A stretch of DNA of 44,383 nt, taken from the NCBI GenBank assembly GCA_943332615.1, contig CALQQB010000034.1, positions 1 through 44,383 of the forward strand, written 5' to 3'. The notes under the pieces are model-generated. The model had not been told where the DNA came from and ran no database searches. It saw only the letters and a program-made list of their open reading frames with translations. The position numbers were made by a program, and so were the translations under genes. Source of the DNA: Phenylobacterium deserti. Lineage in GTDB: Bacteria > Pseudomonadota > Alphaproteobacteria > Caulobacterales > Caulobacteraceae. Positions 27,325 through 35,448 of this stretch are shown one piece after another; position 1 is the first letter of the stretch, and each line of letters opens with the position of its first letter.

Positions 27325-27840
27325 TCAGGTCCGGGGCGCGTCGCCGGCCAGTTGCCCGGCGGCGGCCTGCAAGCGGCCCAGCAGGCGGCGCAGCAGAGTC
27401 ACCTCCTCAGGCGCCAGTCCAGCAATCAGGGCGGCTTCGTAGGCCAGCGCGAGCGGCGCGATCTCGCCATACAGGCCGCGGCCTTCCGGCGTCAGCGCCA
27501 GGACATGGCTGCGGCCATCGGCGGTGTTCTGGGAGCGGGCGATCAGGTGGCGCTTGACCAGGCCCTGGGCGGCGCGGCTGACGGTGACCTTGTCCATCAC
27601 CGTGCGCGTGACGATCTGCACCTGGGTCAGGCCGCCGTCCTCGGCGAGCACGCACAGCAGCCGCCATTGCGGGACCGACAGGCCGAACCGGTCCTCATAG
27701 GCCCGCGCGATCAGCCCCGACACAGCGTTGGAAGCCACCGAAAGACGGTAGGGCAGGTAGCTATCCAGCTGCAATCCGACTTCGCTCTCTTCGGAGCGTC
27801 GCCGGGCAGGCCCCCCGGAGCCGTGGCGAAGCAGGGTCAC
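27325..27840 (-). CDS. MarR-family regulator, likely of the homogentisate operon
   Basis: 171 residues. The MarR winged helix covers about 30-150: FGLSVPQWRLLCVLAEDGGLTQVQIVTRTVMDKVTVSRAAQGLVKRHLIAR, then the wing NTADGRSHVLALTPEG. It is the last gene of the - strand operon and overlaps fah by 4 bp (ATGA). Regulators co-transcribed with hmg genes usually sense pathway intermediates and repress the operon; this one may bind the inverted repeat before hppD. The target is inference. Confidence 0.82.
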   Translation of the reverse strand: MTLLRHGSGGPARRRSEESEVGLQLDSYLPYRLSVASNAVSGLIARAYEDRFGLSVPQWRLLCVLAEDGGLTQVQIVTRTVMDKVTVSRAAQGLVKRHLIARSQNTADGRSHVLALTPEGRGLYGEIAPLALAYEAALIAGLAPEEVTLLRRLLGRLQAAAGQLAGDAPRT

Positions 27841-28841
27841 GCGCCGGCCACCTCCTGTTCGATGGCGCCGAAGATCGAGTGCCGCCTGGCGTCCATCATC
27901 TGGATCCGCACCTTGTCGCCGGCCTTCAGGAACGGTGTCTTCGGCGCGCCGCCCAGCAGGGTCTCGACCGCGCGCACCTCGGCCAGGCAGGAGTAGCCTA
28001 CCCCGCCGTCGGCGATCGGCTTGCCGGGCCCGCCGTCGGCGCCGCGATTGGAGACGGTGCCGGAGCCCACGATCGTGCCGGCCGACAGGGCCCGCGTCTT
28101 GGCCGCGTGGGCGATAAGGGTCCCGAAATCGAAGGTCATGTCGATGCCGGCGTCGGCCTCACCCAGCGGTGCGCCGTTCAGCTCCACCTCCAGCGGCCCG
28201 TGCAGCTTGCCATCCTTGAAGTTGGGCAGGGCGTCCGGCGTCACCGCCACAGGGGAAAAGGCGGAAGCTGGCTTGGACTGGAAGAACCCGAAGCTCTTGG
28301 CGATCTCGCCGGGGATAAGGTTGCGCAGCGAGACGTCGTTACAGAGCAGCACCAGGCGGATGGCCGCTAGCGCTTCCTCGCGGCTGGCGCCCAGGGGCAC
28401 GTCGCCGGTGATCACCGCGATCTCACCCTCCAGGTCGCAGCCCCAGGCCTCATCCCTCAGCGGGATCGGATCACGGGGACCTAAGAAGCCGTCCGAGCCG
28501 CCCTGGTACATCAAGGGATCGGTCCAGAAGCTGGCGGGCATGTCGGCGGCGCGCGCCTGCCGCACCAGGGCGACGTGGTTCACATAGGCCGAGCCGTCCG
28601 CCCACTGGTAGGCGCGCGGCAGGGGGCTCATAGCGTCGTGCTCTCTGAACCGGGCCTTGGGCACCGAGTCGTGCTCCAGGCTTTCGGCCAGCCCGCGCAG
28701 CTCCGGCCCGCAGATATCCCAGTCATCCAGCGCGTCCTGGAGGGTAAACGCGATCCGGTCCGCCGGCGTGTACCAGGCCAGATCGTTGGACACGACCACC
28801 AGGCGGCCATCCCGGCCCCCCCTCAACGACGCCAGCTTCAT
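27837..28841 (-). CDS. fahA: Fumarylacetoacetate hydrolase family protein
   Basis: 334 residues from MKLASLRGGRDG; the upstream small gene ends at 28838, giving a 4-bp overlap, and a longer frame to 28874 would overlap it further. FAH-fold landmarks are CDLEGEIAVITGDV, LCNDVSLRNLIPGE with metal-ligand acidic residues, KSFGFFQSKPASAFSPVA, and GTIVGSGTVSNRG. It hydrolyses fumarylacetoacetate to fumarate and acetoacetate, the last step of tyrosine breakdown. This is the shorter bacterial form compared with the ~420-residue eukaryotic enzyme. Confidence 0.88.
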   Translation of the reverse strand: MKLASLRGGRDGRLVVVSNDLAWYTPADRIAFTLQDALDDWDICGPELRGLAESLEHDSVPKARFREHDAMSPLPRAYQWADGSAYVNHVALVRQARAADMPASFWTDPLMYQGGSDGFLGPRDPIPLRDEAWGCDLEGEIAVITGDVPLGASREEALAAIRLVLLCNDVSLRNLIPGEIAKSFGFFQSKPASAFSPVAVTPDALPNFKDGKLHGPLEVELNGAPLGEADAGIDMTFDFGTLIAHAAKTRALSAGTIVGSGTVSNRGADGGPGKPIADGGVGYSCLAEVRAVETLLGGAPKTPFLKAGDKVRIQMMDARRHSIFGAIEQEVAGA

Positions 28842-29128
28842 ATCGTGCTCCCGTCCCCAACCGGCGGCTCGCATGGTATGCCCCGCGTCACCCGCACACC
28901 ATCTTCATAAGCCCGCGACTCATAGACGGTGACCTCGACCAGGATGTCGCCGCCGGTCTCACCTTCCCACAGATAGCTGCGCTCGAAACAGACTTCCCGC
29001 CCTTCAGGTGTGAAACCTTCGAAGGTGTCGCCCCAGGGCGTGAGCCTGGCCAGTTCCTTCCAGCCCAGCGTCGTGGCGCGGTCGAGTTCCTCCTCGGCCG
29101 CCTCCATGAAGTCCTCGTCGCGGTTCAT
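28838..29128 (-). CDS. Small conserved hypothetical protein inside the homogentisate operon
   Basis: 96 residues, acidic, with no signal or membrane helix: MNRDEDFMEAAEEELDRA, WKELARLTPWGDTFEGFTPEGREVCFERSYLW, then a beta-rich tail with DILVEVTVYESRAYEDGV. It overlaps hmgA by 4 bp at its start and fah by 4 bp at its end, so it is tightly coupled to both. The family is not recognised; the position suggests an accessory role in homogentisate catabolism. Confidence 0.75.
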   Translation of the reverse strand: MNRDEDFMEAAEEELDRATTLGWKELARLTPWGDTFEGFTPEGREVCFERSYLWEGETGGDILVEVTVYESRAYEDGVRVTRGIPCEPPVGDGSTI

Positions 29129-30258
29129 CCGCCCTTCCAGCTGTCAACATAGGCCGGGTCTTCCACGGAAGAGGCCGCCTCGCCCACGTCCAGCGGATCT
29201 CGGGTGTCGATCATGACGGCGTATTCGTCCGTGGCCGGCTTGGATTGCACCAGCATGTTCTTCAGCGCCTTCGGGTGCGGCCCGTGGGTGAAGCCGCTTG
29301 GGTGAAACGTAAGCATGCCCGCCTTGATGTGGTCGCGGCTGAAGAAATCGCCAGCGTGGTAGAACAGCACCTCATCGTAGTCGTCGTTGTTGTGGAAGAA
29401 CGGGATCTTCAGCGCCCCCGGATCGGTCTCGAACGGGCGCGGCGCGAAGGTGCAGACCACGAACCGGTCGCTGACGAAGGTCGAATGCACGGACGGCGGC
29501 AGGTGGTAGCGGTGGCTGACCACCGGGCGGATGTCGGCCACGTTCAGCCGCACGGGCGCAAGGTCTCCGTGCCAGCCGACGGCGTCCAGCGGGTTATAGG
29601 CATAGGTCACCGTCGAGACCTGCCCGCGTTTCTTCACCTCCACCCGGTAGTCGCCAGCCACGTCCTGGTGGGCGCGGAAGGCCGCATCCATCGCCGGCGT
29701 CTCCAGCATCGCCGGGTCGAACTGGGCGTGGCCGCCCATCAGGCCACGGTCAGGCAGCTTGAAGTGGGTATTGGTCGCCTCGATCATCAGGATCGCGGCG
29801 GGGCTGGCGGGCGACATTCGCCACATGGTCCCACGCGGGAGGTAAAGGTAGTCACCGGCCCGCCAGGTCAGGCGGCCATAGTCGCAGAACAGCTCGCCCT
29901 CACCGTGATGGACGAACAGCAACTGGTCGCCATCGGCGTTGCGGGCCAGCGCCGGCATGGCCTCGACCAACTTCCAGAAGCGCACCTCCACCGCCTGGTT
30001 GACCAGCATCACGGCGGCGGCCCAAGGCGAGGGCTCGCCCGCGCTCAGCCTGGCCAGGTCAAAGGCGCGCGGCCGCAGCGGTCCCTCGAAGCTGGTCCAG
30101 CCGGTGGGCGGACGGTTGTGATGCAGGAAGGCGGCTGGCCCGAAGAAGCCCTCCTTGGAAATCTCGCGTTCGTAGGTCCCCTCCGGCAGGTCGGCATGGG
30201 CCTGGCGCGAGTGGGTCCCTTGCGCCCCGCGGACCGGAATCCAGTCGCCCTTCGCCAT
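29125..30258 (-). CDS. hmgA: Homogentisate 1,2-dioxygenase
   Basis: 377 residues from MAKGDWIPV; ATG 30270 is in frame but overlaps the upstream gene. The C-terminal cupin carries the Fe(II) ligands and active-site residues in FFHNNDDYDEVLFYHAGDF (His/Glu) and THGPHP (His). The N-terminal cupin has LLFVHHGEGELFCDYGRL and YLPRGTMWRM. It opens homogentisate to maleylacetoacetate. The compact size is typical of this bacterial branch, shorter than the ~440-residue classical HmgA. Confidence 0.9.
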   Translation of the reverse strand: MAKGDWIPVRGAQGTHSRQAHADLPEGTYEREISKEGFFGPAAFLHHNRPPTGWTSFEGPLRPRAFDLARLSAGEPSPWAAAVMLVNQAVEVRFWKLVEAMPALARNADGDQLLFVHHGEGELFCDYGRLTWRAGDYLYLPRGTMWRMSPASPAAILMIEATNTHFKLPDRGLMGGHAQFDPAMLETPAMDAAFRAHQDVAGDYRVEVKKRGQVSTVTYAYNPLDAVGWHGDLAPVRLNVADIRPVVSHRYHLPPSVHSTFVSDRFVVCTFAPRPFETDPGALKIPFFHNNDDYDEVLFYHAGDFFSRDHIKAGMLTFHPSGFTHGPHPKALKNMLVQSKPATDEYAVMIDTRDPLDVGEAASSVEDPAYVDSWKGG

Positions 30259-30259
30259 T

Positions 30260-31252
30260 TCAGGTCTCATCCCTGTAAAGGCCGACGACGAGCGGTTCGC
30301 CCTCGGCGATGCGGGCCCTGTACATGCCCGGGGTGTTGAAGCTCCACGCCATCTGGCCGTCCGGCGCGACCGCGATCACCCCGCCCTCGCCGCGCAGCGC
30401 CGTCAAGTCATGCTGGATCACCTGGTCGCAGGCGGCCTGCAGCGACATCCCCCGGTGCTGCACAAGGGCGCAGATCTCATGGGCCACGCCCAGGCGGATG
30501 AAGTATTCGCCGGCGCCGGTGCAGGAGACGGCCGCGGCCCGGTTCGAGGCATAGGTCCCGGCCCCGATGATCGGGCTGTCGCCCACGCGACCCCAGCGTT
30601 TCGCCGAGGCGCCGCCGGTCGAGGTTCCGGCCGCGACATCGCCGTAGACGTCCAGGGCCGCCACGCCGACCGTGCCGTGCTTGCCCTCCTCGTGGACCAA
30701 GGCCGCGCGGGGCGAGGGATCGGGCGCCGCGCCGACCGGCCGGGACGGGATCGGCAGGCCCAGCCGCGACAGGCCATGCTCCAGCGCCTGCCAGCGGCGC
30801 TCGGTGAAGAAGTAGGCGGGATCGACCTGCTCCAGCCCCTGGCTGCGGGCGAAGGCGTCGGCACCCTCCCCGCCCAGCATCACGTGGGCCGAGCTTTCGA
30901 TGACCGCGCGCGCCGCGGAGATCGGATGGCGCGTGGTGGTGACGCCCGCCACCGCACCGGCCCTCAGGGTCGCGCCGTCCATGATCGAGGCGTCCAGTTC
31001 ATTGCGGCCCTCGGCGGTGAAGGCCGCGCCCCGGCCCGCGTTGAACAGCGGATCGTCTTCCAGCAGACGGATCGCGGCTTCGGCCGTGTCGAGCGCCGAA
31101 CCGCCGGCGCGGAGCACCTCGGCACCCGCCAGGGCCGCCGCGCCCATGGCCTCACGATAGGCTTCGTCCTGTTCGCGCCGCAGGTCATCGCGTGTGATCT
31201 CGCCGGCGCCGCCGTGGACGATCAGGGCCCATTTCGGAGGGGTCTTCGGCAT
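30260..31252 (-). CDS. Isoaspartyl peptidase/L-asparaginase (Ntn hydrolase)
   Basis: 330 residues of plant-type asparaginase/IaaA. VHGGAGEI at 12-19 opens the alpha subunit and NAGRGAAFT (71-79) follows. The autocleavage/nucleophile Thr194 lies in KHGTVGVAALD, then GTSTGG and GDSPIIGAGTYA. Precursor self-cleavage gives alpha and beta chains that hydrolyse isoaspartyl peptides or L-asparagine. It lies 6 bp after hppD and next to hmgA, so it is part of the tyrosine catabolic operon, an unusual partner. Confidence 0.88.
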   Translation of the reverse strand: MPKTPPKWALIVHGGAGEITRDDLRREQDEAYREAMGAAALAGAEVLRAGGSALDTAEAAIRLLEDDPLFNAGRGAAFTAEGRNELDASIMDGATLRAGAVAGVTTTRHPISAARAVIESSAHVMLGGEGADAFARSQGLEQVDPAYFFTERRWQALEHGLSRLGLPIPSRPVGAAPDPSPRAALVHEEGKHGTVGVAALDVYGDVAAGTSTGGASAKRWGRVGDSPIIGAGTYASNRAAAVSCTGAGEYFIRLGVAHEICALVQHRGMSLQAACDQVIQHDLTALRGEGGVIAVAPDGQMAWSFNTPGMYRARIAEGEPLVVGLYRDET

Positions 31253-31258
31253 CGCGCG

Positions 31259-32356
31259 TCAGTCCTTCGCGGGGAGCACCCCGCGCCTTATCTGATCCAG
31301 TTCGATCGACTCGAACAAGGCCTTGAAGTTGCCTTCGCCAAAGCCCTCGTTGCCCTTACGCTGGATTAGCTCGAAGAAAATCGGGCCGATCATGTTCTCG
31401 GTGAAGATCTGCAGCAGCAGGCCCTGGCCCTCGCTGGGCGCGCCGTCGATCAGGACCCTGTTGGCCCGCAGGCGGTTCACGTTCTCGCCATGGCCGGGCA
31501 AGCGCGCATCGATGCCATCGAAATAGGCGTCGATGGTGTCCTGGAAGGTGACACCGCGGTCGCGCATGGTCTCCACGGACTCGTAGATGTCGTTCGCGCC
31601 CAGGGCGATGTGCTGGATCCCCTCGCCCTTGTAGTCCTTGAGGAATTCTTCGATCTGTGAATGCTCGTCCCGGCTCTCGTTCAGCGGGATGCGGATCTTG
31701 CCGCAGGGGCTGGTCATCGCCTTGGAGACCAGCGCGGTCTGCTTTCCTTCAATGTCGAAGTACCGGATTTCGCGGAAATTGAAGATCCGCTCGTAGAACT
31801 CCGCCCAGGTGGTCATCTGGCCACGGTGGACGTTGTGGGTGAGGTGGTCGAGGTAGGTCAGACCAACCTCGTTGGCGGACCTCGCCTCGTCCGCGCCGGA
31901 GATGGGCATGAAGTCGACATCGTAGATCTCCTGCGCCCCGTAGCGGTCAACCAGGTAGAGATTCGAGCCACCGATACCCTCGATCGCCGGGATGTTGAGC
32001 TCCATTGGCCCGACCGGGCCGCCGACAGCCTTGGCGCCCCGCTCGACGGCCAGCTTCAGCGCCTTGGCCGCATCGCGCACCCGGAAGGCCATCGCGTTCG
32101 CCGAAGGACCGTGGACATCACGGAAGGCCGCGGCCTGGCCGGACGGTTCCATGTTGAGGATGAAGTTGATGTCGCCCTGCCGGAACCGCAGCACGTTCTT
32201 CGACCGGTGCCGGGCCACCGCCGTGAAGCCCATGTTTTCGAAGAGGTTCTTGAGCCGCTCCGGCTCCGGCGAGGTGAATTCCACGAACTCGAATCCGTCG
32301 GTGCCGAGCGGATTGTCAAACAGGTCGCGGGTGTCAGCAGACGTCAGAGCGGCCAT
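31259..32356 (-). CDS. hppD: 4-hydroxyphenylpyruvate dioxygenase
   Basis: 365 residues with a GGAG ribosome site. Two glyoxalase/VOC modules: the N-terminal about 20-150, the C-terminal with the Fe(II) facial triad around LDHLTHNVHRG (His), HIALGANDI (His) and FFELIQRKG (Glu), and the C-terminal helix GFGEGNFKALFESIE that closes the active site. It converts 4-hydroxyphenylpyruvate to homogentisate. First gene of the operon, with a candidate MarR operator 22 bp upstream. Confidence 0.94.
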   Translation of the reverse strand: MAALTSADTRDLFDNPLGTDGFEFVEFTSPEPERLKNLFENMGFTAVARHRSKNVLRFRQGDINFILNMEPSGQAAAFRDVHGPSANAMAFRVRDAAKALKLAVERGAKAVGGPVGPMELNIPAIEGIGGSNLYLVDRYGAQEIYDVDFMPISGADEARSANEVGLTYLDHLTHNVHRGQMTTWAEFYERIFNFREIRYFDIEGKQTALVSKAMTSPCGKIRIPLNESRDEHSQIEEFLKDYKGEGIQHIALGANDIYESVETMRDRGVTFQDTIDAYFDGIDARLPGHGENVNRLRANRVLIDGAPSEGQGLLLQIFTENMIGPIFFELIQRKGNEGFGEGNFKALFESIELDQIRRGVLPAKD

Positions 32357-32377
32357 GGCGGTCTCCTTGGATCACCC

Positions 32378-32401
32378 ATTTAGTATCTCTTGCAACTAAA
32401 T
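32378..32401. promoter_or_regulatory. Candidate MarR operator before hppD
   Basis: ATTTAGT (32378-32384) and its exact complement ACTAAAT (32395-32401) are separated by 10 bp, in an AT-rich island 22 bp upstream of the hppD ATG. The geometry suits a MarR dimer, and a marR gene ends the operon. Confidence 0.55.
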
Positions 32402-32492
32402 CACAATAGGAGCCGGCATGCGGCGAGCGCGAGGCGACAGGCGGCATGCGGACTGCTAGGCATGGACACGACACCGCCCGGTCTGGATCAAA

Positions 32493-33071
32493 ATGCTACG
32501 CAAACTCTACGACTGGGTCCTCCGCCTGGCCGCTTCCAAACACGCCCCGGTGGCGCTCGCGGTCGTGTCCTTCGCGGAGAGTTCGTTCTTCCCGATCCCG
32601 CCTGACGTGATGCTGGCCCCAATGGTCGCCATCCGGCCTAACCGGGCGTTCGTCTATGCGGGAATCTGCACGGCCGCGTCGGTCGCGGGCGGCCTGCTGG
32701 GCTACGCTATCGGGGTCTTCCTGGAGCCGCTGGGCGAGGCCATCCTGAACCTGTTCGGGCACGCTGACGGCAGGGCCGAGTTCCAGCACTGGTTCGACAA
32801 GTTCGGCCTGTTCGTCATCCTGGTGAAGGGCGCGACGCCCATTCCCTACAAGCTCGTGACGATCACCGCCGGCTTTGTCAGGTTCGACCTTTTCACCTTC
32901 ATCTGGGCCTCGGTGCTGACCCGCGGCTTCCGTTTCTTCGCGGTGGCCACGGTGCTGAAGTTCTACGGGCCTCAGATCCTCGAACAGTTCGAGAAGCGCC
33001 TGAACCTCTACGCCGGACTGCTGCTGGTGCTGCTGGTCGGCGGCTTTGTTGCGCTCAAGGTCTTTGGCTGA
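32493..33071 (+). CDS. YqaA/DedA-like SNARE-associated membrane protein
   Basis: 192 residues with the YqaA-type DedA fold: SFAESSFFPIPPDVMLAPM (re-entrant loop motif, Glu near residue 29), four or five membrane helices, KGATPIPYKLVTITAGF and the conserved Arg in LTRGFRFF. DedA-superfamily proteins act as lipid transporters (known for C55-P and other phospholipids in relatives); the substrate of this branch is not established. Followed by dsbB after 45 bp. Confidence 0.85.
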   Translation: MLRKLYDWVLRLAASKHAPVALAVVSFAESSFFPIPPDVMLAPMVAIRPNRAFVYAGICTAASVAGGLLGYAIGVFLEPLGEAILNLFGHADGRAEFQHWFDKFGLFVILVKGATPIPYKLVTITAGFVRFDLFTFIWASVLTRGFRFFAVATVLKFYGPQILEQFEKRLNLYAGLLLVLLVGGFVALKVFG

Positions 33072-33116
33072 AGAATTTTGCCGGAGCCGGGCATTTCGCG
33101 CCATAAGGACTGGCTG

Positions 33117-33632
33117 ATGACGAATGTCCTGCGCCCCTTTCTCGACCGCTGGCGGCTCTGCGCCGTGCTGGTCGCCGCCGCCATGCTGGCGACAGCTCAT
33201 GCCTTCGAGACCTTTGGCGGTTATGCGCCCTGCATGCTCTGCCTGCGCCAGCGCGAGGCCTATTGGGCGATCCTGGCGCTCGGCCTGATCTTCATGGTGC
33301 TGGTGCGCACGCCCGGCGGACCACGCTGGCGGGCGGCGACCTGCTGGGCGCTGGCCCTGGGGTTTGCGATCAGCTGCGGCGTGGCGGTCTATCATGCCGG
33401 CGCCGAATGGAAATTCTGGCCAGGGCCACAGTCCTGCTCGGGCGGCGGCTCCAAGGTGAACATGGCCGACATCCAGGCAATGCTGGACGGGGCCACCTTC
33501 AAGCCGCCCTCTTGCGAGAACGCCGCGTGGCGTATGGCCGGCCTGTCGATGGCCGGCTGGAACGCCATGGTCTCGCTCGGCCTCGTCGGCTTGAGCGCGC
33601 TGGCGGCCCTGCGCGAGTACGGCAAACGATGA
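33117..33632 (+). CDS. dsbB: Disulfide bond formation protein DsbB family
   Basis: 171 residues from MTNVLRPF; TAAGGA 8 bp upstream rules for this ATG over 33078. Four membrane helices are present. The first redox pair CMLC lies in GYAPCMLCLRQREAY, the family signature. The second pair is likely Cys near GPQSCSGGG and PPSCENAA in the large periplasmic loop. It reoxidises DsbA using quinone. It overlaps coq7 by 4 bp, a sensible coupling since the neighbour makes ubiquinone. Confidence 0.88.
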   Translation: MTNVLRPFLDRWRLCAVLVAAAMLATAHAFETFGGYAPCMLCLRQREAYWAILALGLIFMVLVRTPGGPRWRAATCWALALGFAISCGVAVYHAGAEWKFWPGPQSCSGGGSKVNMADIQAMLDGATFKPPSCENAAWRMAGLSMAGWNAMVSLGLVGLSALAALREYGKR

Positions 33633-34180
33633 GCGCCAAGCCCATCCCCCCCCGGCCGGGGACGGGATCGCCCGCCGCGAGACTGGCGGAGATCCTGCGG
33701 GTCGATCACGCCGGCGAGCTGGCCGCCGTACAGATCTATCGCGGCCAGAAGGCGGTGCTGGGCGACGCACCGGCCGCCCGCCACTTCGCCGAGATGGAAG
33801 CCCAGGAGGCCGTTCACCTGGCCCGCTTCGACCTCCTGCTGACCGAACGGCGCGTGCGGCCTACCGTGTTTGCCCCGGTCTGGCGGTTGGCGGGCTTCGC
33901 TCTGGGCGCGGGCACGGCGCTGATGGGCGAGAAGGCGGCGCACGCCTGCACCGAAGCCGTCGAGACGGTGATCGAGGAACACTACGCCAGCCAGGTCGAA
34001 GAGCTTGCGAGCCGCGATCCGGAGCTCGCCGCCGAACTCTCAAAGTTCCGCGATGAGGAACTGGCGCATCGCGACTTCGCCGTGGAGGAAGGCGCCCGCG
34101 AGGCGCCGGGCTACGGCGTGCTGGCTGCGGTGATCCGCACGGGGTGCCGCGCGGCCATCAAGCTCAGCGAGAAGATCTAA
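33629..34180 (+). CDS. coq7: Demethoxyubiquinone hydroxylase COQ7/CAT5 family
   Basis: 183 residues. A diiron four-helix bundle shows Glu/His ligands in VDHAGELAAVQIYRGQ, MEAQEAVHLARF, EEHYASQ and FRDEELAHRDFAVEEGA, the ExxH pattern of the family. It hydroxylates C6 of demethoxyubiquinone in ubiquinone synthesis with O2. Start ATG overlaps the dsbB stop (ATGA). Confidence 0.92.
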   Translation: MSAKPIPPRPGTGSPAARLAEILRVDHAGELAAVQIYRGQKAVLGDAPAARHFAEMEAQEAVHLARFDLLLTERRVRPTVFAPVWRLAGFALGAGTALMGEKAAHACTEAVETVIEEHYASQVEELASRDPELAAELSKFRDEELAHRDFAVEEGAREAPGYGVLAAVIRTGCRAAIKLSEKI

Positions 34181-34294
34181 CAACCGTCCCCAGCGACGAC
34201 ACGCCGCCCAGTTGAGCACCCGACGGAATCACAGCCACAAGAGAGTCGCCACGGCTGCAAAGTTCTGCTTTTGTTCGTGTCAGGGAGTCAGGCC

Positions 34295-34579
34295 ATGGCG
34301 GACGGAAGCAGATACTTGGCGCGGGACCGGCCGTATGGGGAGGCGCGCCTCGGATGGGCGACAGCGGCGCGCTCCAGCCTATGGGCGCGGTGCGCCTGCG
34401 GTCGCGAGGCGACAGTGGACCCCAGGCCCTGGATCAGCGAGGGGCTGAGCCGCCAGTTGCTGCAGGACCTGGAGACCCGGTTGCGCTGCGTCTGCGGCGC
34501 GCGCCGCGCCAGCCTGGAGATCCGCGGCCTCGCCGAGGCCCCTGGACGAGGCGCCGGCGAGATCCACGTTTTCCGCTAA
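34295..34579 (+). CDS. Small protein with two CxC(G) pairs, probable zinc site
   Basis: 94 residues from MADGSRYLARD; AGGGAG upstream selects this start over 34271. CACGRE (about 34-39) and CVCGAR (about 66-71) form two CxCG knuckles that could bind one Zn ion. Between them is a helix containing LSRQLLQDLETRLR. I recall similar uncharacterised proteins in Caulobacterales. Monocistronic; convergent with the PEP-CTERM gene. Confidence 0.68.
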   Translation: MADGSRYLARDRPYGEARLGWATAARSSLWARCACGREATVDPRPWISEGLSRQLLQDLETRLRCVCGARRASLEIRGLAEAPGRGAGEIHVFR

Positions 34580-34584
34580 CTCGT

Positions 34585-35394
34585 TCAGCCTCGGACGGCT
34601 GCGAGCACGAGGCGGGTGCGTGAACGGCGGGCTAGTGCGCCCATCATGCCAAAGCCCATGATCATCATCGACCAGGTCGCCGGCTCTGGCACCCCCGCGA
34701 TGGCGAAGCTCTGGTGAGCCCGGTTCATGCCGTACTTGCCGGTCTCAGTGATGAAGGTGATGCTCCGGTTCACCGGTCCGTAGCCCGTGAGTTGTGAAGC
34801 ATAACCAGCGCCCGAATAGGCGGCGATGTAGCCGTCCAGGGCGCCGTTGCCGCTGATCACCGAATAGCCCGGGTTCACCACCTGCCAGATGGCGCCCTGC
34901 AGGCCCGCCAGGCGGTTGACCGTGTCGGCGGTGCTCGGGCCGTTCGCGTAGAGAATCGTCCCGTAGTTCACCAGAGAGCCGACCTGTGCGATCTGGCCGA
35001 GGTTGAGCGCCGTGGCACCCGTGAACGGGTGGGCGTTGTCCTGATACTTGGAGTTGGTCGTGAGATCGTACGCGTCGTCGTACTTCAGGTTCACCGTGCC
35101 CAGGTTGATGTTGTGGAAGATGTCCACGCAGAAGGCCAGGGTGTCGTACGGCCCGCCAAGCGCGCCGGTCGATGGCGTGGCACCCGTCCCGTCATAGGTC
35201 GTGAACTTGATCGGGGCAATGTAGGTGTACTCGTTGAATCCGCCGGGGCCGTAGATGTGGGCCGTGCGCGAGGTATTCATGCTGGCCGACTGCAGGAAGA
35301 CCTGCGCCGCCTGGCCCGGACTCGCCAGGGCGAGGCTGCAGGCGAGCGCCGCGGCGGGGATCGCGGCCTTGAGAACAGTCTGAAAACGGGACAA
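34585..35394 (-). CDS. PEPxxWA-CTERM sorting-signal protein
   Basis: 269 residues from TTG 35394 with AGGAG 8 bp upstream. The signal peptide (AAIPAAALACSLALASPGQAA) is followed by a beta-rich secreted domain with no recognised enzyme motif. The C-terminus is VPEPATWSMMIMGFGMMGAL plus an Arg-rich ARRSRTR tail, the exosortase recognition signal of the alphaproteobacterial type. An exosortase would process it at the inner membrane; none is in this window. Two Cys residues (around AFCVDIF) are sparse. A hairpin covers part of the upstream leader. Confidence 0.85.
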   Translation of the reverse strand: MSRFQTVLKAAIPAAALACSLALASPGQAAQVFLQSASMNTSRTAHIYGPGGFNEYTYIAPIKFTTYDGTGATPSTGALGGPYDTLAFCVDIFHNINLGTVNLKYDDAYDLTTNSKYQDNAHPFTGATALNLGQIAQVGSLVNYGTILYANGPSTADTVNRLAGLQGAIWQVVNPGYSVISGNGALDGYIAAYSGAGYASQLTGYGPVNRSITFITETGKYGMNRAHQSFAIAGVPEPATWSMMIMGFGMMGALARRSRTRLVLAAVRG

Positions 35395-35404
35395 GGGATC
35401 ACTC

Positions 35405-35431
35405 CTGAGGGGGGACTCAGACCCCTCTCAG
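35405..35431 (-). promoter_or_regulatory. Leader hairpin before the PEP-CTERM gene
   Basis: On the + strand CTGAGGGGGG (35405-35414) pairs with CCCCTCTCAG (35422-35431) with one mismatch over a 7-nt loop. On the coding strand the stem abuts and partly includes the AGGAG ribosome site before TTG 35394, so it could limit translation, or it may serve as the end of proC. No T-run. Confidence 0.35.
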
Positions 35432-35448
35432 CAGGTTGCGTGCCAGCC

